Positions 14,296 to 25,654 of a stretch of 64,000 nucleotides of DNA are shown piece after piece. Numbering within the stretch: position 1 is the stretch's first letter; the number at the start of each line of letters is the position of its first letter. Both the position numbers and the translations under genes were made by a program. The DNA comes from Epiperipatus broadwayi (taxonomy: Eukaryota; Onychophora; Udeonychophora; Euonychophora; Peripatidae): NCBI GenBank assembly GCA_028023455.1, contig JAQFVV010012394.1:25803053-25867052 (forward strand), given 5' to 3'. The notes under the pieces are model-generated. The model did not search any database and was not told the origin of the DNA. It worked only from the letters and a program-made list of their open reading frames with translations.

Positions 14296-14760
14296 ATAAT
14301 TTTCATGGCACCACTCTCATGTAAGGTAGAGACTGGTTTCTATCCACTTTTCAACTCTTGGTGGAGGGCTGTAATCATAAACATACGACCAAAGACGTGA
14401 ACAAAGATGGATGATCCCCAAAATGCACTAAAGAAATATTATTCATTAAGTGGATAATCTCTAATCTAATGAATTATTAATATACTTCCATTAAGTGGTT
14501 TGTGTCAAAGTTGTGGGGCAATAAGTTTAATACTTATCAATTAAACTGAAGTAATTGACTATCTATATATACTAATCGATGATATTGTGATCTGGGCCAA
14601 ATGATGAGTAATAGTTCAGTACAAAATATGCATCTTGGGGATCATACATTGTTTTCACATCTCTGGTCATATGTTTATGATTACACCTCTCCACAAGGTG
14701 TTAAAAGTGGATAGAAATCAGTCCCCATCATGTGTGAGTGGAATGGTGAAAATTACACCC
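14296..14760. repeat. Inverted pair of a dispersed repeat
   Basis: 14,300-14,425 is the reverse complement (about 85% by eye) of 14,625-14,760. Landmarks: CTGGTTTCTATCCACTTTT / AAAAGTGGATAGAAATCAG, AATCATAAACATACGACCA / TGGTCATATGTTTATGATT, and GGATGATCCCCAA / TTGGGGATCATAC. The inner part of the right copy includes the 3' half of a family A hammerhead. A TAATCTCTAATCTAATGA word follows each copy and recurs at 37.9 kb. Confidence 0.7.
14578..14660 (+). mobile_element. Hammerhead-bearing repeat, family A, variant with a different body
   Basis: Stem I halves TGATC (14,588-14,592) / GATCA (14,640-14,644) and CCAA / TTGG are intact, but the core reads ATGATGAG and AAAA, so C3 and G12 are both changed. 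The sequence after the motif is not the usual body. It runs into one arm of the inverted repeat at 14,296-14,760. Confidence 0.5.
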
Positions 14761-15180
14761 AGAAATATTATTAAATGAATAATCTCTAGTCTAACGAATG
14801 ATCAATAAAAATTATTAATATTCATATATATAAAATTCTAATGTCTTATCTATGACCCTATATAATTTAGAAACTGAAAGTTCCATGTTTAATTTAAAGG
14901 TGGAGCAGACAAATGCTATAAATACATAGCATGTTTTCAATAAGCAATGTCAGTTTTTAATCAGTACTCTGCCTGATTATATCACTGCTGAAATATGTCT
15001 AAAAAAATACAGAGAAAGCCCCTTGAAATATTAATATTTTGCGATTAAAAGTCTATGAAAATTTTCCAAATATATATAAATTAAATTCATTCCTATGAAA
15101 ATAAACTTGTTTTAACATGAAATTCAATATCAATTATTTTGATAGCAAATATATATTTAAATAGACCAGAATAATAAATA

Positions 15181-15235
15181 AAATATGGCTTACCGAAATT
15201 TCAGAAGGTACTTCATTAGATGATCTGAAATTAAC
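15181..15235 (-). repeat. Penelope terminal-repeat-like fragment (weak)
   Basis: The minus strand reads CTAATGAAGTACCTTCTGAA then ATTTCGGTAAGCC, resembling the CTGATGAAG...GAAA word found at Penelope termini, with G5 of the hammerhead core mutated. Only about 50 bp; no adjacent RT. Confidence 0.3.
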
Positions 15236-15324
15236 TAATAAATAAAAAAGTTTGTGTTAAAATTACTTATATATCCATCATAGATATCTATCTATAACAA
15301 TTTATATACAAATATATATATTAG

Positions 15325-16490
15325 TAAATAAATATAATGGCAATTAACTATTATATACAATCTTATAATCCGCAAAAATATTTTTGGTTAATTCCTTAAT
15401 CCTCCTCGACTGCAGTTAGATTCAAAAAACATAACGGAAGCAAACATCATCAACTCAAATGCTATGAATCCCGAATTGTAATGTTAGCAAATTACTTATT
15501 TTATTTCTATTTATTAAAATTTCTTCCTTAATTTTTTTTATATTATGGTTCTCTCCTCATGAAGAATCTTAACACTTCCAAGATAAAACTTAAATTTATA
15601 TTTACATGTCCTTTCATGATTAAAAAAAAACTGATGCAATCATTAAATCATTATTATTTTTACTTTTCACACACTTGTATAACAATTTATGCTCCTCTAA
15701 TCTTTTCTCTATACTGGACTTCCCCTATATATGATAACATACACCCACAAAAATTTGATACACAACATTACTTTTTTGCTTGACAGGGATGACAATTTTA
15801 GAATTATTCACTAACTTATTAACATTATTTGTTGCACAAAATAAAACATTAGACATACTCATATATATATATCCTTAAAAAATTTCACTCAAGCATTTGA
15901 AATATACGGCATAAATATCCATTTTTTATTATATAAGGATGTGTTTAATGTTTCATTTTGTGTTACAAATAATGTTAATAAATTAGTGAATAATTCTAAA
16001 AGTATCATACCTGTCAAGCAAAAAAGTAATAATGTGTATCAAATTTTTGTGGATGTATATTATCATATATAGGGGAATTGAAGTGTAGTATAGAGAAAAG
16101 ATTAAAGGAGCATGAATTGTTATATAAGTGTGTGAAAAGTAAAAATAATAATGATTTAATGACTGTTTCAGTTTTCTTGGATCATAAAAAGACATATAAA
16201 TATAAATTTAAGTTTGATCTTGGAAATGTTAAGAATAATTCATGAGGAGAGAAAACATAATAAAAAAAAATTAAGGAGGGGTTTTAATAAATAGAAATTA
16301 GTAGACAAGCTGCTAATGTTAAAATTTGGGATTCATGGGATTTGAGTTGATGACATTTGCTTCCGTTATGTTTTTTGAATTTAACTGCAGTTGAGAAGGA
16401 TTAAGTAATTAACCGAAAATACTTCTGCAGATTTTAAGACTATATATAATAGTTAATTACCGTTATATTATTATTCTTATAGTTTTTAAT
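15325..16490. mobile_element. Foldback element with arms of about 560 bp
   Basis: The left arm (about 15,325-15,880) and right arm (about 15,900-16,490) are reverse complements with scattered changes. Matching landmarks: AACATAACGGAAGCAAA / TTTGCTTCCGTTATG, TCTCTCCTCATGA / TCATGAGGAGAGA, and GATACACAACATTAC / GTAATAATGTGTATC. The centre is near 15,890. No transposase is recognisable. It could be a MITE-like foldback DNA element. Open stretches inside it are artefacts of the repeat. Confidence 0.85.
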
Positions 16491-16509
16491 TAACGGACAT
16501 TTTATTTGT

Positions 16510-17190
16510 ATTAAACGTATATATTAATGTAAAAAAATATTAAAATAGAGTTTAAAATAGTAAGATTTATTGAACCGAGTATACTTTCAATGCTTTCACA
16601 TCATATTCATGATTAGTTTGCTGAGAACATTAATTTTTTGCTGATTTGAATGCTATTTGATTTTTGGTTCTACATATTCATTTTGTGTAATGAACTATAT
16701 CTCCTTTATTCTATATTTGTGATCACTTCACACATAATTTTATCAACTCCGATTACAACTATGGCTATGCTCTCTTTCATGATTATAAAAGACAGACGAA
16801 TTAACAGCTTTGAATTTAATCTTAGATTATTTTATACATTAATGACTGTTGAGACCAAGGCAAATCTTAGAACGAGAATGATTCAACATTCATTAATGTA
16901 TAAAAAAAAATCTAAGATTAAGCCCAAAGTTGTTAATTCATCTGTCCTTCATAATCATAAAAGAGAGCATGGTCATATAAAAATAATGTGCGAAGACAGA
17001 AACGATCGCAAATATAAAGAAATCATGGTTCATTAAACAAAATTAATATGTAATGAACCAAAAATCAAATAGTTTTCAAATATACAAAAAAAATGTATGT
17101 CCTCTCAGCAGACTAACCATAAATATGACATAAAAGCATTGAAGTATTTTTTTACATTAATAGTTAGAATGGCAAAGCATTAAAACGTGA
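16510..17190. mobile_element. Second foldback element, adjacent to the first
   Basis: The left arm (about 16,510-16,855) pairs with the right arm (about 16,875-17,190). Landmarks: GCTATTTGATTTTTGGTTC / GAACCAAAAATCAAATAG, AGACAGACGAATTAACA / TGTTAATTCATCTGTC and AATCTTAGATTATTTTATAC / its complement. The centre is near 16,865. A 128-codon open stretch at 16,650-17,036 crosses the centre and is not a gene. Confidence 0.85.
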
Positions 17191-19065
17191 TTACAAATAT
17201 ATATATGTGTGCGTAAACATTTCAATAATGTAAAAAGTTCATTGAAGTTTGTGATATAGATATAATGTCAGGATGATGGAACAAATTATGTGAATATGAT
17301 GGCAAGCAATGAAAAATACTTTTGTCAAATGATAAACTGTTATCGTTTAGACATAGAACTCTATTATATATATTGTGATGATCGCACATACTGCGATCAC
17401 ACATATAGATATTTAACATTTAAAGAATATTAAATATTGTGTTTGGAATACTAAAAAGTGAGTTTAAAAAATTATAAACAAAGAAATGTTTTAATTAAGA
17501 AAAGAGAGGGAATTAGAATCGAAAAGATTCTTATCTTTTACCCTCCAAAGTCAAGATTTTGTGAAATGAAAATTAAGTAAAGTTAGAAATATTGAAATTG
17601 TACATTAGAAAATTAATAGTGATAAAGAAATATAAATGAAAGACAAATTAAAATATGATGTATAAGAAAAATAAAGTTTGAAGAGTTTAAATAAGAGTAA
17701 AATAGAAAGTTTAAAACATGACCAAAAGATAAGGATCCAGGTCATAAAAGTACACATTTGACGATAAATCGAAATGCGTGTATGGAGTATATATGAAGTA
17801 TGACAAAGACAGCAACAATTAATGCTTGTCAAAATAAAAAAAACATTTTATTAAAAATCTGTGTAATCAAAAGAAAAAAAATAAATAAATAAATGTACAT
17901 AGTGCTACAAAATTATGTAAAGGCAAATCTATATAAATGGCCGAAGACACATTCAGAAAAGGAAAGGTGTGAACAAAAGCGAAAACAAAGGATCGAAAGG
18001 ACAAAGAACTGGGGAATTTTAATTAAAAAGTATTATTAGAGGTAGAGTTAGAGACTTCTTGTCAAGACATTGGTGGAAATACTGCTCCGATAATAAGCAG
18101 CCATAATTAACAAGACATGATTTCTAACATCAGTGACTCATCAAGAATGGCTGCTAAGGGCCGTCGTGATCGCTTGCCGATTCAAACTTCCCGTGCTCTA
18201 AAGGTTCCCGTCTACATGTAACAACTACCAACGTAGCGCCTGCCAGAGGGTTCGTTTGCCTGGTCCTTGATGTCCTAAATGCGGAGGAGTTCCTACAACC
18301 AAAATCTAACCCAAGAGCGACCGTTCCCTGCTAAAGAAGTGGAGAAATTCCACGTGGCGGTCAGCAAGACTTCAAGTTAATTCAGAGACTTAATAACCTA
18401 GGTAAATATGTATACTACATTTTATATTTCCATGTGCACATACCTTTAATTTAGACAATGGCCAAATTCTTACTTTGAATGATACAGACATTCTTTAACT
18501 TTTTTATATATACACGGAGTGAGGATTATAAATGTACAATCATTTATAGGATCTTTTTATTTTATTTTACTCGTAGCATTATAGCAAATAATCTGTTTTT
18601 TTGTGTGTAAATAATTTAAAGTATTTCTTTTATTGTATAATCTATTGTATTAAATATTTATTATTGATTTAAATCTGTTTCGTCTCGTTCTTCGCCACTC
18701 CAAAATGTAATATAGTTGTAGGGTTTGGGAAAATAATTATTACTCATTATGAGTACTGAATTAACATGTGAAACTAGTGGTGCGGTATTTTGATCCCATT
18801 AAAATTAATAAATATCCAAGCACTGTAACTCTGTTCAAATCTTACAGCAGTCGAGAGACAGTTGGACCGGGAAAAATAACCTGGGGCTATACCAGTATAG
18901 TTACAGGTTCGGTCAAGTACGGATATAGACTCGTTTATGTCCGTATGTTCTCTGTGCTTGCGGTAGCGGAAGTTGGACGATCTTGAATTTTAAGAATTCC
19001 CCATTATATATAAATAAAAGGGAAGTTAAGCTTTCGATCATGGTGTTTCCGTTACAATATATATG
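17191..19065. other. Noncoding stretch with two GC-richer islands
   Basis: Islands at 18,120-18,400 and 18,770-18,990 stand out from the AT-rich background. The first contains GGCCGTCGTGATCGC and, on the minus strand, GTTTGAATCGG (B-box-like); the second contains CTGTTCAAATCTTA. They may be SINE fragments. No gene was recognised. Confidence 0.5.
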
Positions 19066-19233
19066 TGGGAGATGATGATCTGGAACAAATGATGTGCTGG
19101 TTCAGCATGAAATACATATATTGAAGATCATTTATCTTTTTCGTATGTATGTTAATCACGTGTATTGGTTGTATAAGATGGAATAGATGAGTAAATAGAG
19201 CTTGAAAGTCTGAGTTCAAATCCTCTAATTATA
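19066..19233 (+). mobile_element. Hammerhead-bearing short repeat, family A, decayed copy
   Basis: The motif spans 19,071-19,136: GATGATGATC pairs partly with GATCATTTATC, CAA with TTG, stem II TGCTG-GTT-CAGCA is perfect, and TGAAAT with the ACAT mini-loop is intact. The core has lost two bases and C3 (ATGATG for CTGATGAG). The body GTGTATTGGTTGTATAAGAT ends with GAGTTCAAATCC at about 19,207, a B-box-like word. It is preceded by GTTACAATATATAT, a boundary seen at several other repeats. Confidence 0.6.
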
Positions 19234-19396
19234 TATATATGGAAAAATAGAAAAATCAGTGAATGGACCACAGATATCATTTATTATGAAATAATAATTT
19301 AATAAACTTGCTAGTTAGACAAGAAGAAAGCATTCTTTAGATCATGTAATATTTATTTGAAAGCCTTATAATGACAATCAGATATATGCCCGTTAT

Positions 19397-19762
19397 TATT
19401 CAGCATATTCGATATTGAATAATAGTATGAATTTATTTTAATATTCACAATGCTGGAAGATAATTGCATCATATTTATACCATTCTAATATTTATCAAAT
19501 AGGCTAGAAATATAAATTATCCAAAGCCAAAAGCTAAAGTAGTTAACAAAAGAAACAAATTTAGAATTAAAAAGTTAAAATGAAAAATTCACCACAATAA
19601 ATTGGTTCCACTGTCAAAGCAGACATACAAACACAAAACAAAGTTATACTAACCTAAATAACATTCCAGTTATCATCTCCAGAATCATGTATTTACAATG
19701 TTGAATAATGGTATAATTTATTTTGATATTTATAATACTAGAAGCCTATGGCATCATATTTA
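19397..19762 (+). repeat. Degenerate direct repeat of about 85-100 bp
   Basis: 19,397-19,480 and 19,685-19,762 share TTGAATAATAGTAT/TTGAATAATGGTAT, AATTTATTTTAATATT/AATTTATTTTGATATT and GCATCATATTTATA. This probably represents copies of a short dispersed repeat. Confidence 0.6.
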
Positions 19763-20071
19763 TAAAGAGAATTAAGGAATTTCTATTAATCAAAATATAT
19801 AATTTTGAAGCTGTTGACTTATTTAAAAGTTCTTTTGATATTAAAGATAATTTAAATATTAGTTAGAATTATGGGATAGTAGATTAGTATAAATTTGTTT
19901 TTTGTTGGAATGACTTTGCATTTGAGAAGTCTGTCTTGGAAGTGAAAATATTTTGCGATGAATTTTTAATTTAAATTACCATTTTATTAATTCTGAATTT
20001 GATGTAATTAATTTAGAAATGTAATGTATGAATGAGTCATTTATATAATATATATTATGGTATCTAGCAGC

Positions 20072-20151
20072 AATGTGGAATAACCATATAATAGCATATA
20101 ACATAACGCATAATGTGGAATAACCATATAATAGCATATAACATAACGCAA
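20072..20151 (+). repeat. 40-bp tandem duplication
   Basis: AATGTGGAATAACCATATAA and the next 20 bases occur at 20,072 and, without change over most of the unit, at 20,112. Confidence 0.95.
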
Positions 20152-20320
20152 TTCACTAAATTTTAATTAATACTTTCATTTGTTGCCGACAGATTAAATC
20201 TTTTTCATTTTTTTGGAGAAAAGCACAAGTGATTTTAATAGGTAAAATAGACTAGAAATTTTTACTGATTATATGCTTGTATGCATATAATCTTTCTTTT
20301 TTTTTGCTTTGTATGATGGT

Positions 20321-20480
20321 AGAAAATGATGAGATATCTTTGTTATGGTTATCAATTAATATTTTACTGCGTTTAATAAGTTTTGTTTTTAAATTGTTTC
20401 AGAAAGTGATGAGATATTTTTGTTATGGTTATCAATTAATATTTTACTGTGTTTAATAAGTTTTGTTTTTAAATTGTTTC
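20321..20480 (+). repeat. 80-bp tandem duplication
   Basis: Units at 20,321 and 20,401 (period 80) differ at only a few positions. They share GGTTATCAATTAATATTTTA and end in AAATTGTTTCAG. The duplication lies about 350 bp left of the third BLM-like coding exon. Confidence 0.95.
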
Positions 20481-20830
20481 AGTCAGTGCTTTCTTTTGAT
20501 AATAAATAGAGATCAGACTTGAAAAAAAAAAGGTTCTTCCATTATAATTTTGTGAATGAAAAAATCAAGAGCCAATCATTACTTTAATGGTAATATAATA
20601 TTCTGAGAATACTAGAATTTAATAGATTTTGAGAGTTGCAAGGATTCCACATATGCATGATAAAAATGTTAACGATGCAAAAGGTTGATTGTGTGTCCTG
20701 AATCACCAGTTAGTATTTGGTGCCCTCTAGAAATAAAAGTGGAGGATATTCATAATATAGCCACCATTAACCTCTTGTACTTTTACAATACATATTAGTG
20801 TGTATGTAAAATCTTTTTTTCTATTCTTAC

Positions 20831-20922
20831 CTTCTGCATTCTTATTAAAATCTTCAAAATCATCCTCCAAAGTCAATTTAACAGGATCATTTTTTATATC
20901 CACAACAATATCTGAAAGTAAT
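20831..20922 (-). CDS. BLM-like RecQ helicase, third coding exon
   Basis: The 92-nt exon is bounded by a polypyrimidine-AG acceptor (20,924-20,923) and a GTAAGA donor (20,830-20,825). It completes an Arg codon left by the previous exon and adds 30 codons ending in the acidic stretch LEDDFEDFNKNAE, then one base of the next codon (phase 1). BLM N-terminal regions carry short acidic clusters of DD-DDFD type, which fits. The following exons (dimerisation, helicase, RQC and HRDC domains) should lie to the left on the minus strand. I found none in 1-20,830, so they are probably beyond the window edge. Confidence 0.55.
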
Positions 20923-21339
20923 CTGGAATAAAAATTACATAAAATTTTAAAAATTTCTTTCCATAAAAATGTTTTACATTTTTTTTCTCTCTATTTATAT
21001 ACTGTATTTTATATCCCCCTCTCCAATATATATATATATATAATTAATTAATTAAGTACACCATAAAAATGTAATAATATCAACATTCATCTGTCCTCTA
21101 TTGCTCACTAGACACAAGCGTCAAGATCATGTTGAATTTTGCAAATATATTTAATAGAGATAGGTTGCTGATTGTTGGAATCTCAATTGATTTCTCAAAT
21201 TACTGATATCAGGTTTAATTGGCAAGGTATATATCTGGCAGGAGGTTAATTGATTTTTTCATCAAACTCTGCTGCATAAAACACTGTAAAATTTCTAAAA
21301 AGGAATAGGCAAAATGGTTGACACTATCACACACATATA

Positions 21340-23250
21340 TATACCATCATTTTCAACCACTATCTATCTATTCATTGATGAAAGATTCCCCCAAGTTTAA
21401 TCCAGTTTTGCCAATCCCTAACCTTTCTTCTCCACATCACATCTATAAACTTCTTTACATCATCTATTCATCTTACATGTGGTTTCTTTCTAAAACTTTT
21501 ACAATCTCTTGGGTTCCAGATTAAGACTCAACTTCTCACAAAATGTCCAGCCCAACTTCATTTAGTTTCTTAATTATTTCAATGATGTCGATGTCAGTAT
21601 ACCTTTTTGATCTCTTAACCATATATTTCATTTTCAACCGCTTATATTTACTCCTAACATATATCTCTCCATACTTCAATGAGTATTCTGAGATTTTTGA
21701 ATTGCTCTTCTGTTAAGGGTTAAACAGATCCATAAGCAAGAACTGGTAAAATACAACTATTAAAAACTTTTCTTTATAACACGCAGGCATATTCCCTTTT
21801 AAAATTAAGTTATTTATACTAAAAGCAATCCATCCAAAGTCCATTTTATGATTAATTTCATCCATTGTTTCTATTTGTACTAATAATCTGACCAAGGTAT
21901 TTGTAATTATTAACTTAAACTTGTCCTGGTATTTTTAATCTAATAATTGAATATCCTAACAACTCACTGAGGATGCCAGTAGCAGAAACCGATCTGAGGT
22001 TGGGGATATTCTACAAAGCTAGAGCTTATTTTGTGAGCTCTATATATAACAATAGTTATTAACTTCTAATTTATGATTATTAATGATTCTTTTCTTCTGA
22101 GAAAATCCACTGAACATTATTTTGATCTTTTTAAAAAGCATTTATCTTTAGATCTATTTTCTTACTTTCAACTGATAACTATTTCAATATTTCCTGAAGC
22201 TCTGAAGCATTATTTGCAAAACAATCACATCAATTGCAAACATTTAAATGACATAAATAATCTCCAACTATTTTTACTCTCTTAGCTTTCTATTTTAATC
22301 CACAAAATACTTCTTGTAAAAAGTTTTGAATATGGAATCACTATGTCATGCATGCATCTCAATATTAATGTTACTAATTATTGTCATTACTTTTTGATAA
22401 ATATTCTTCAGAATATGACAATATCCTGGTTCTATATCTTGATGAGCCAGTGCTTTAATCACTGTCAAAATGCTTATAGAATCAAATGCCATTTCATAAT
22501 CTACAAATCTTATGCATATTGGCAACTCATATTCATTAATCCTCTGTAAAATTTGTTTCAATATTTGACTGCAATCCACTATGCAAAAATAACTTTTAAA
22601 TATATCTTGCTATTTTGATTAATATCCAAAGTTAGTTGTAGACAAGTTATAATTATCTTGGTAAAAAACTTTGTATACACTGAAAAGCCTGTAATTTCTA
22701 ATAACTTCTTTATCATATTTTTTAAAAATCAGTATTACTACTGCATTCTTCCAATCACCTGGTTCACTTTATCATTTAGGTATTTGGTATATAACTTTGC
22801 CAACAATTTTTCTGTTTTTCAATCCACTTCTTTTGAAATAATTCCATCATTTCCTGAGGTTTTTCTCTTTCCAGAGATTTAATTGCATATCTCATCTCAT
22901 TTAAAATGTAGGTAATTCAAATGTAATAACTATAGGAGATACTGTTGTTTTCTTATTCTTTATTACTATGTAATTATTTACATAACTTTTCTAAACATTT
23001 CATGATGTCACCTCTTTTTTCAGTAATTGCAGAAATAACTTTCCAATATCAAGAAGTTGAACACTTTTCTTTTATTCCTTGTCAATTCACTATTATATTT
23101 TCTTATATTATTAACTATTTTTCATACCATTACACAAAAGTGTAAATATTTAATTATTCTTAAAGGATCTTTTTTAAATATTTTCATATTCTTTCTTCAT
23201 ACATTATCTTGTCACAATAGCAAATCTACTGGTAAATTGCTGTGTTTTTG
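21340..23250 (-). mobile_element. RTE-clade retrotransposon, degenerate minus-strand copy in a BLM-like intron
   Basis: Minus-strand reading gives the RT N-terminal block (NEMRYAIKS, about 22,900), FVDYEMAFDSISILTVIKAL (about 22,500, motif A recognisable) and DINHKMDFGWIAFSINNLIL (about 21,860). The tail LKLGWTF-like block and the WIKLGGIFHQ segment end near 21,340. It is highly mutated. It is interrupted at 21,949-22,045 by a short hammerhead-bearing sequence and bordered at 23,307 by an inverted-repeat element. It lies in the intron before the third coding exon. Confidence 0.8.
21949..22045 (+). ncRNA. Hammerhead ribozyme motif (family B) inserted in an RTE copy
   Basis: Core CTGAGGA at 21,967-21,973 (position 7 is variable in hammerheads) and GAAA at 21,985-21,988. 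Stem II is TGC-CAGTA-GCA, perfectly paired. Stem I is long: GAATATCC (21,949-21,956) pairs with GGATATTC (22,004-22,011), CAAC with GTTG and TCA with TGA next to the core, separated by small internal loops. Stem III is minimal with one mismatch (C against A), followed by triplet ATC; the predicted cut is after 21,994. A small hairpin (AGAGCT ... AGCTCT) follows. It interrupts the RTE similarity. Confidence 0.65.
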
Positions 23251-23306
23251 TATTAAACCACTAAACATCATATGTTCAACATTTCATATGCTGGCTCAAA
23301 CTATTA

Positions 23307-23536
23307 AAACAGGAAAAATTCTCCATAACAGTAGTGCCACTCAGATCATAAGATCTAGGTGCAGTAATCTCAGATCCAAGGCACCTCACTGATGAAAGTC
23401 ACAAGCGGGAAACTAGTCTGGAGATATTGGATGAATAGGCAATAGATAGGAATTTTATGCACAAACCTTATTGCATCCATTGATTACTTTGACTTGCACT
23501 GAGTGGCACTACTGTTATGGAAAGTTTTGCCTGTTT
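23307..23536. mobile_element. 230-bp element with 37-bp terminal inverted repeats and a central hammerhead motif (family B)
   Basis: The left repeat 23,307-23,343 and right repeat 23,500-23,536 pair in 34 of 37 positions, including a perfect 21-bp block (CCATAACAGTAGTGCCACTC and its complement). At the centre is a hammerhead-like motif. The combination looks like a MITE or a terminal-repeat retroelement relic. Related sequences lie at 49,830-50,034 (inverted) and 37,630-37,790. It sits at the 5' edge of the minus-strand RTE copy. Confidence 0.75.
23374..23432 (+). ncRNA. Hammerhead-like motif (family B) in the centre of the inverted-repeat element
   Basis: CTGATGA at 23,389-23,395 and GAAAC at 23,409-23,413 are intact, followed by TAGTC, giving stem III A-U and C-G with the canonical GUC triplet; predicted cut after 23,418. 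Stem I distal ATCCAA (23,374-23,379) pairs perfectly with TTGGAT (23,427-23,432), and proximal CTCA pairs with TGG plus mismatches. Stem II is weak in this copy. Confidence 0.55.
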
Positions 23537-25654
23537 TTGTATTACCTATCTTTCTAGCATTTCTTAATAGTATATTAATTGAACCATCTTCGAAATTTTT
23601 TAGTATTTTAAAACAATTTGGCAGTTTAATTTAAATTCATATTTTTTTTTATTTACTATTTTTTTGTGAATTGTAAATAACCAAAAGTGCAGATATGAAA
23701 ATTGTGGAGATGATACATTAGTTTCTTATTTTTGAAGCCTAAAAAAAACAAGTAAAATCAATAAAAATCTTGAAAGATATTTGTCTTGTTCAAAAAAAAA
23801 AAGACAATAATAAAACAAATAGAATGAGCTAGTCATATAAAAGTTCCTTCAGAACATCTAGAATACATATCCTGGTCATCAGATCTAGTTATAAACTGAC
23901 CGCTGGTTAGTTAGTAATGCTGCAGAAATAGTTCTAAATAAATTCCATTGTGGTAAAATAAAATAATTTGCAAAATCTAAGCTATTATAGATTCCATTTT
24001 TAAAAAAATGATAAAGCCAAGAATCTGCAACATGATGTCATGTTTAAATGTCATTGTGCTTTTCTATTATATTATAGGCATTCAAAGTTGCAGCACACCT
24101 GATGAAATGTTATAGTGTAAAAACACTAATTTTTTACAAATAACAATGTTAAGTCATATCTGCAAGAGAAAATGAATATAAGAAACTTGGGCTAAAAAAC
24201 TCACCACTAGGAAAATTAAATAGAAAGACTAAAGCTATAGCAAATATATAATTAACACTTTTTTTTCCCCTAAGTGAGAGGGTATATAACAATATGCCTA
24301 TCCTTAAGCCTATATATATTTATATAATGTTTATGCTTGTCATCTGTTTTGATTTATGAGAAGCAACTTATACATTAATTAATTATCTATATTTTGTTCG
24401 TGTACGTGTTAGTTAAATGATTTATAATTTTTTTTAGGAATGTTTATTTTTAAAAAAATATTCCAAACTATAAATAATTATTTGAAAAAGAAAAGCTCGT
24501 TATAATTTAGACTTTAATTAATAAAAGGTGAATGATAATAGCCGTGCATGTGACTTTAGGTAAGATTATTAAGTAAAATCCTAAATACCAAAAGCTTATT
24601 CTATTTATTTTATAAAGATTAAATGATTTATATTTTATTAATCTCCGGAAATTATAAAACATTAATTTTAAATGCGTGTATGAATATACCAAAAATTATA
24701 TAAAAGCATCATTAATTAACCTAGTCTAGAATCCCTATAACAATATTACGTGAAATTACGAAATGAAGAAAGGACAGCAGAAAATGATAATATAAAATAA
24801 AATTTACTTATGATCTAAATCTGCAGGTTATAACACCGTATGTATTTCCTAAGAAATATACGGTTGATGTTCGAATAATAGAATGCCTTGCCAGAAGTCA
24901 AGTAGAAAAGAGGTTAAATGCCATATGATCCTTCTAATTCCTGCCTATAAGTCTGATGATCGTGGTTTATATGCGGTTAGAAGTTTGGGTGTAGATTGTA
25001 AAAGAATTATATCAACTTTATTTCAAAATTTTGACAATGAAGTATATTTCATGAAACTTCAAGTAGTTATGAAATTTATTCCACTATAAAAATAAAAAAT
25101 AAACCACTTGATCACAACTATACCAGAATTCCTTGAGAGAAGTTGTTTACAACTTAGAGGCCAAATAAAATTTTCCAAGAAAATTGCATCATCCTACAAG
25201 TTATTGGGACAATTGATTTGGTATGAAGACATCATTGCCTGGAATAAATTCATCCATTAAGCTTGTTTATTAAGCTTCACTGAGTAAGGGATCTAGAATA
25301 AAGAACTTTCCTATAAAAAGTTTTAAAAAAGAAATTCTCAGAAATAATAAAATTTCACTTATATATTTTTTTTATTATGCACGCATATTTTTCTTTGTTT
25401 TAGAACTTTCGGAGATAATAGTTTTACTGGCCAGGTAAAACAATTTTAATAATATTTTATTTTTATATTTATGTGCACATACAGTCCCATGCGTGAATGT
25501 ATGATCGTTTAGATAGTTAGCATACATTATATTCTTTATGTTTCAAGTGATGAGAATAAACTAAAGGATCTCATCATTGTATATAACTTAAATGTTTGGG
25601 ATTATAATATCCTTTTGCCTGCTGTATTTATCCAAAGATTTATTTGAATTTCAT
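23537..25654 (-). other. Intron of the BLM-like gene, AT-rich
   Basis: No exon was recognised between the second and third coding exons. A CACACCTGATGAAATG word at about 24,078 followed by AAAAACACT resembles a decayed Penelope terminus. A 68-codon open stretch at 24,883 has no recognisable domain. Confidence 0.5.

Noticed and set aside
16650-17036. 128-codon open stretch, one of the longest on the plus strand
   Set aside because: It spans the centre of an inverted repeat, so its two halves are reverse complements of one another. Composition is that of random AT-rich translation and no domain is visible.
23057-23392. 111-codon open stretch on the plus strand
   Set aside because: It runs antisense through RTE debris and into the inverted-repeat element; no similarity of its own.
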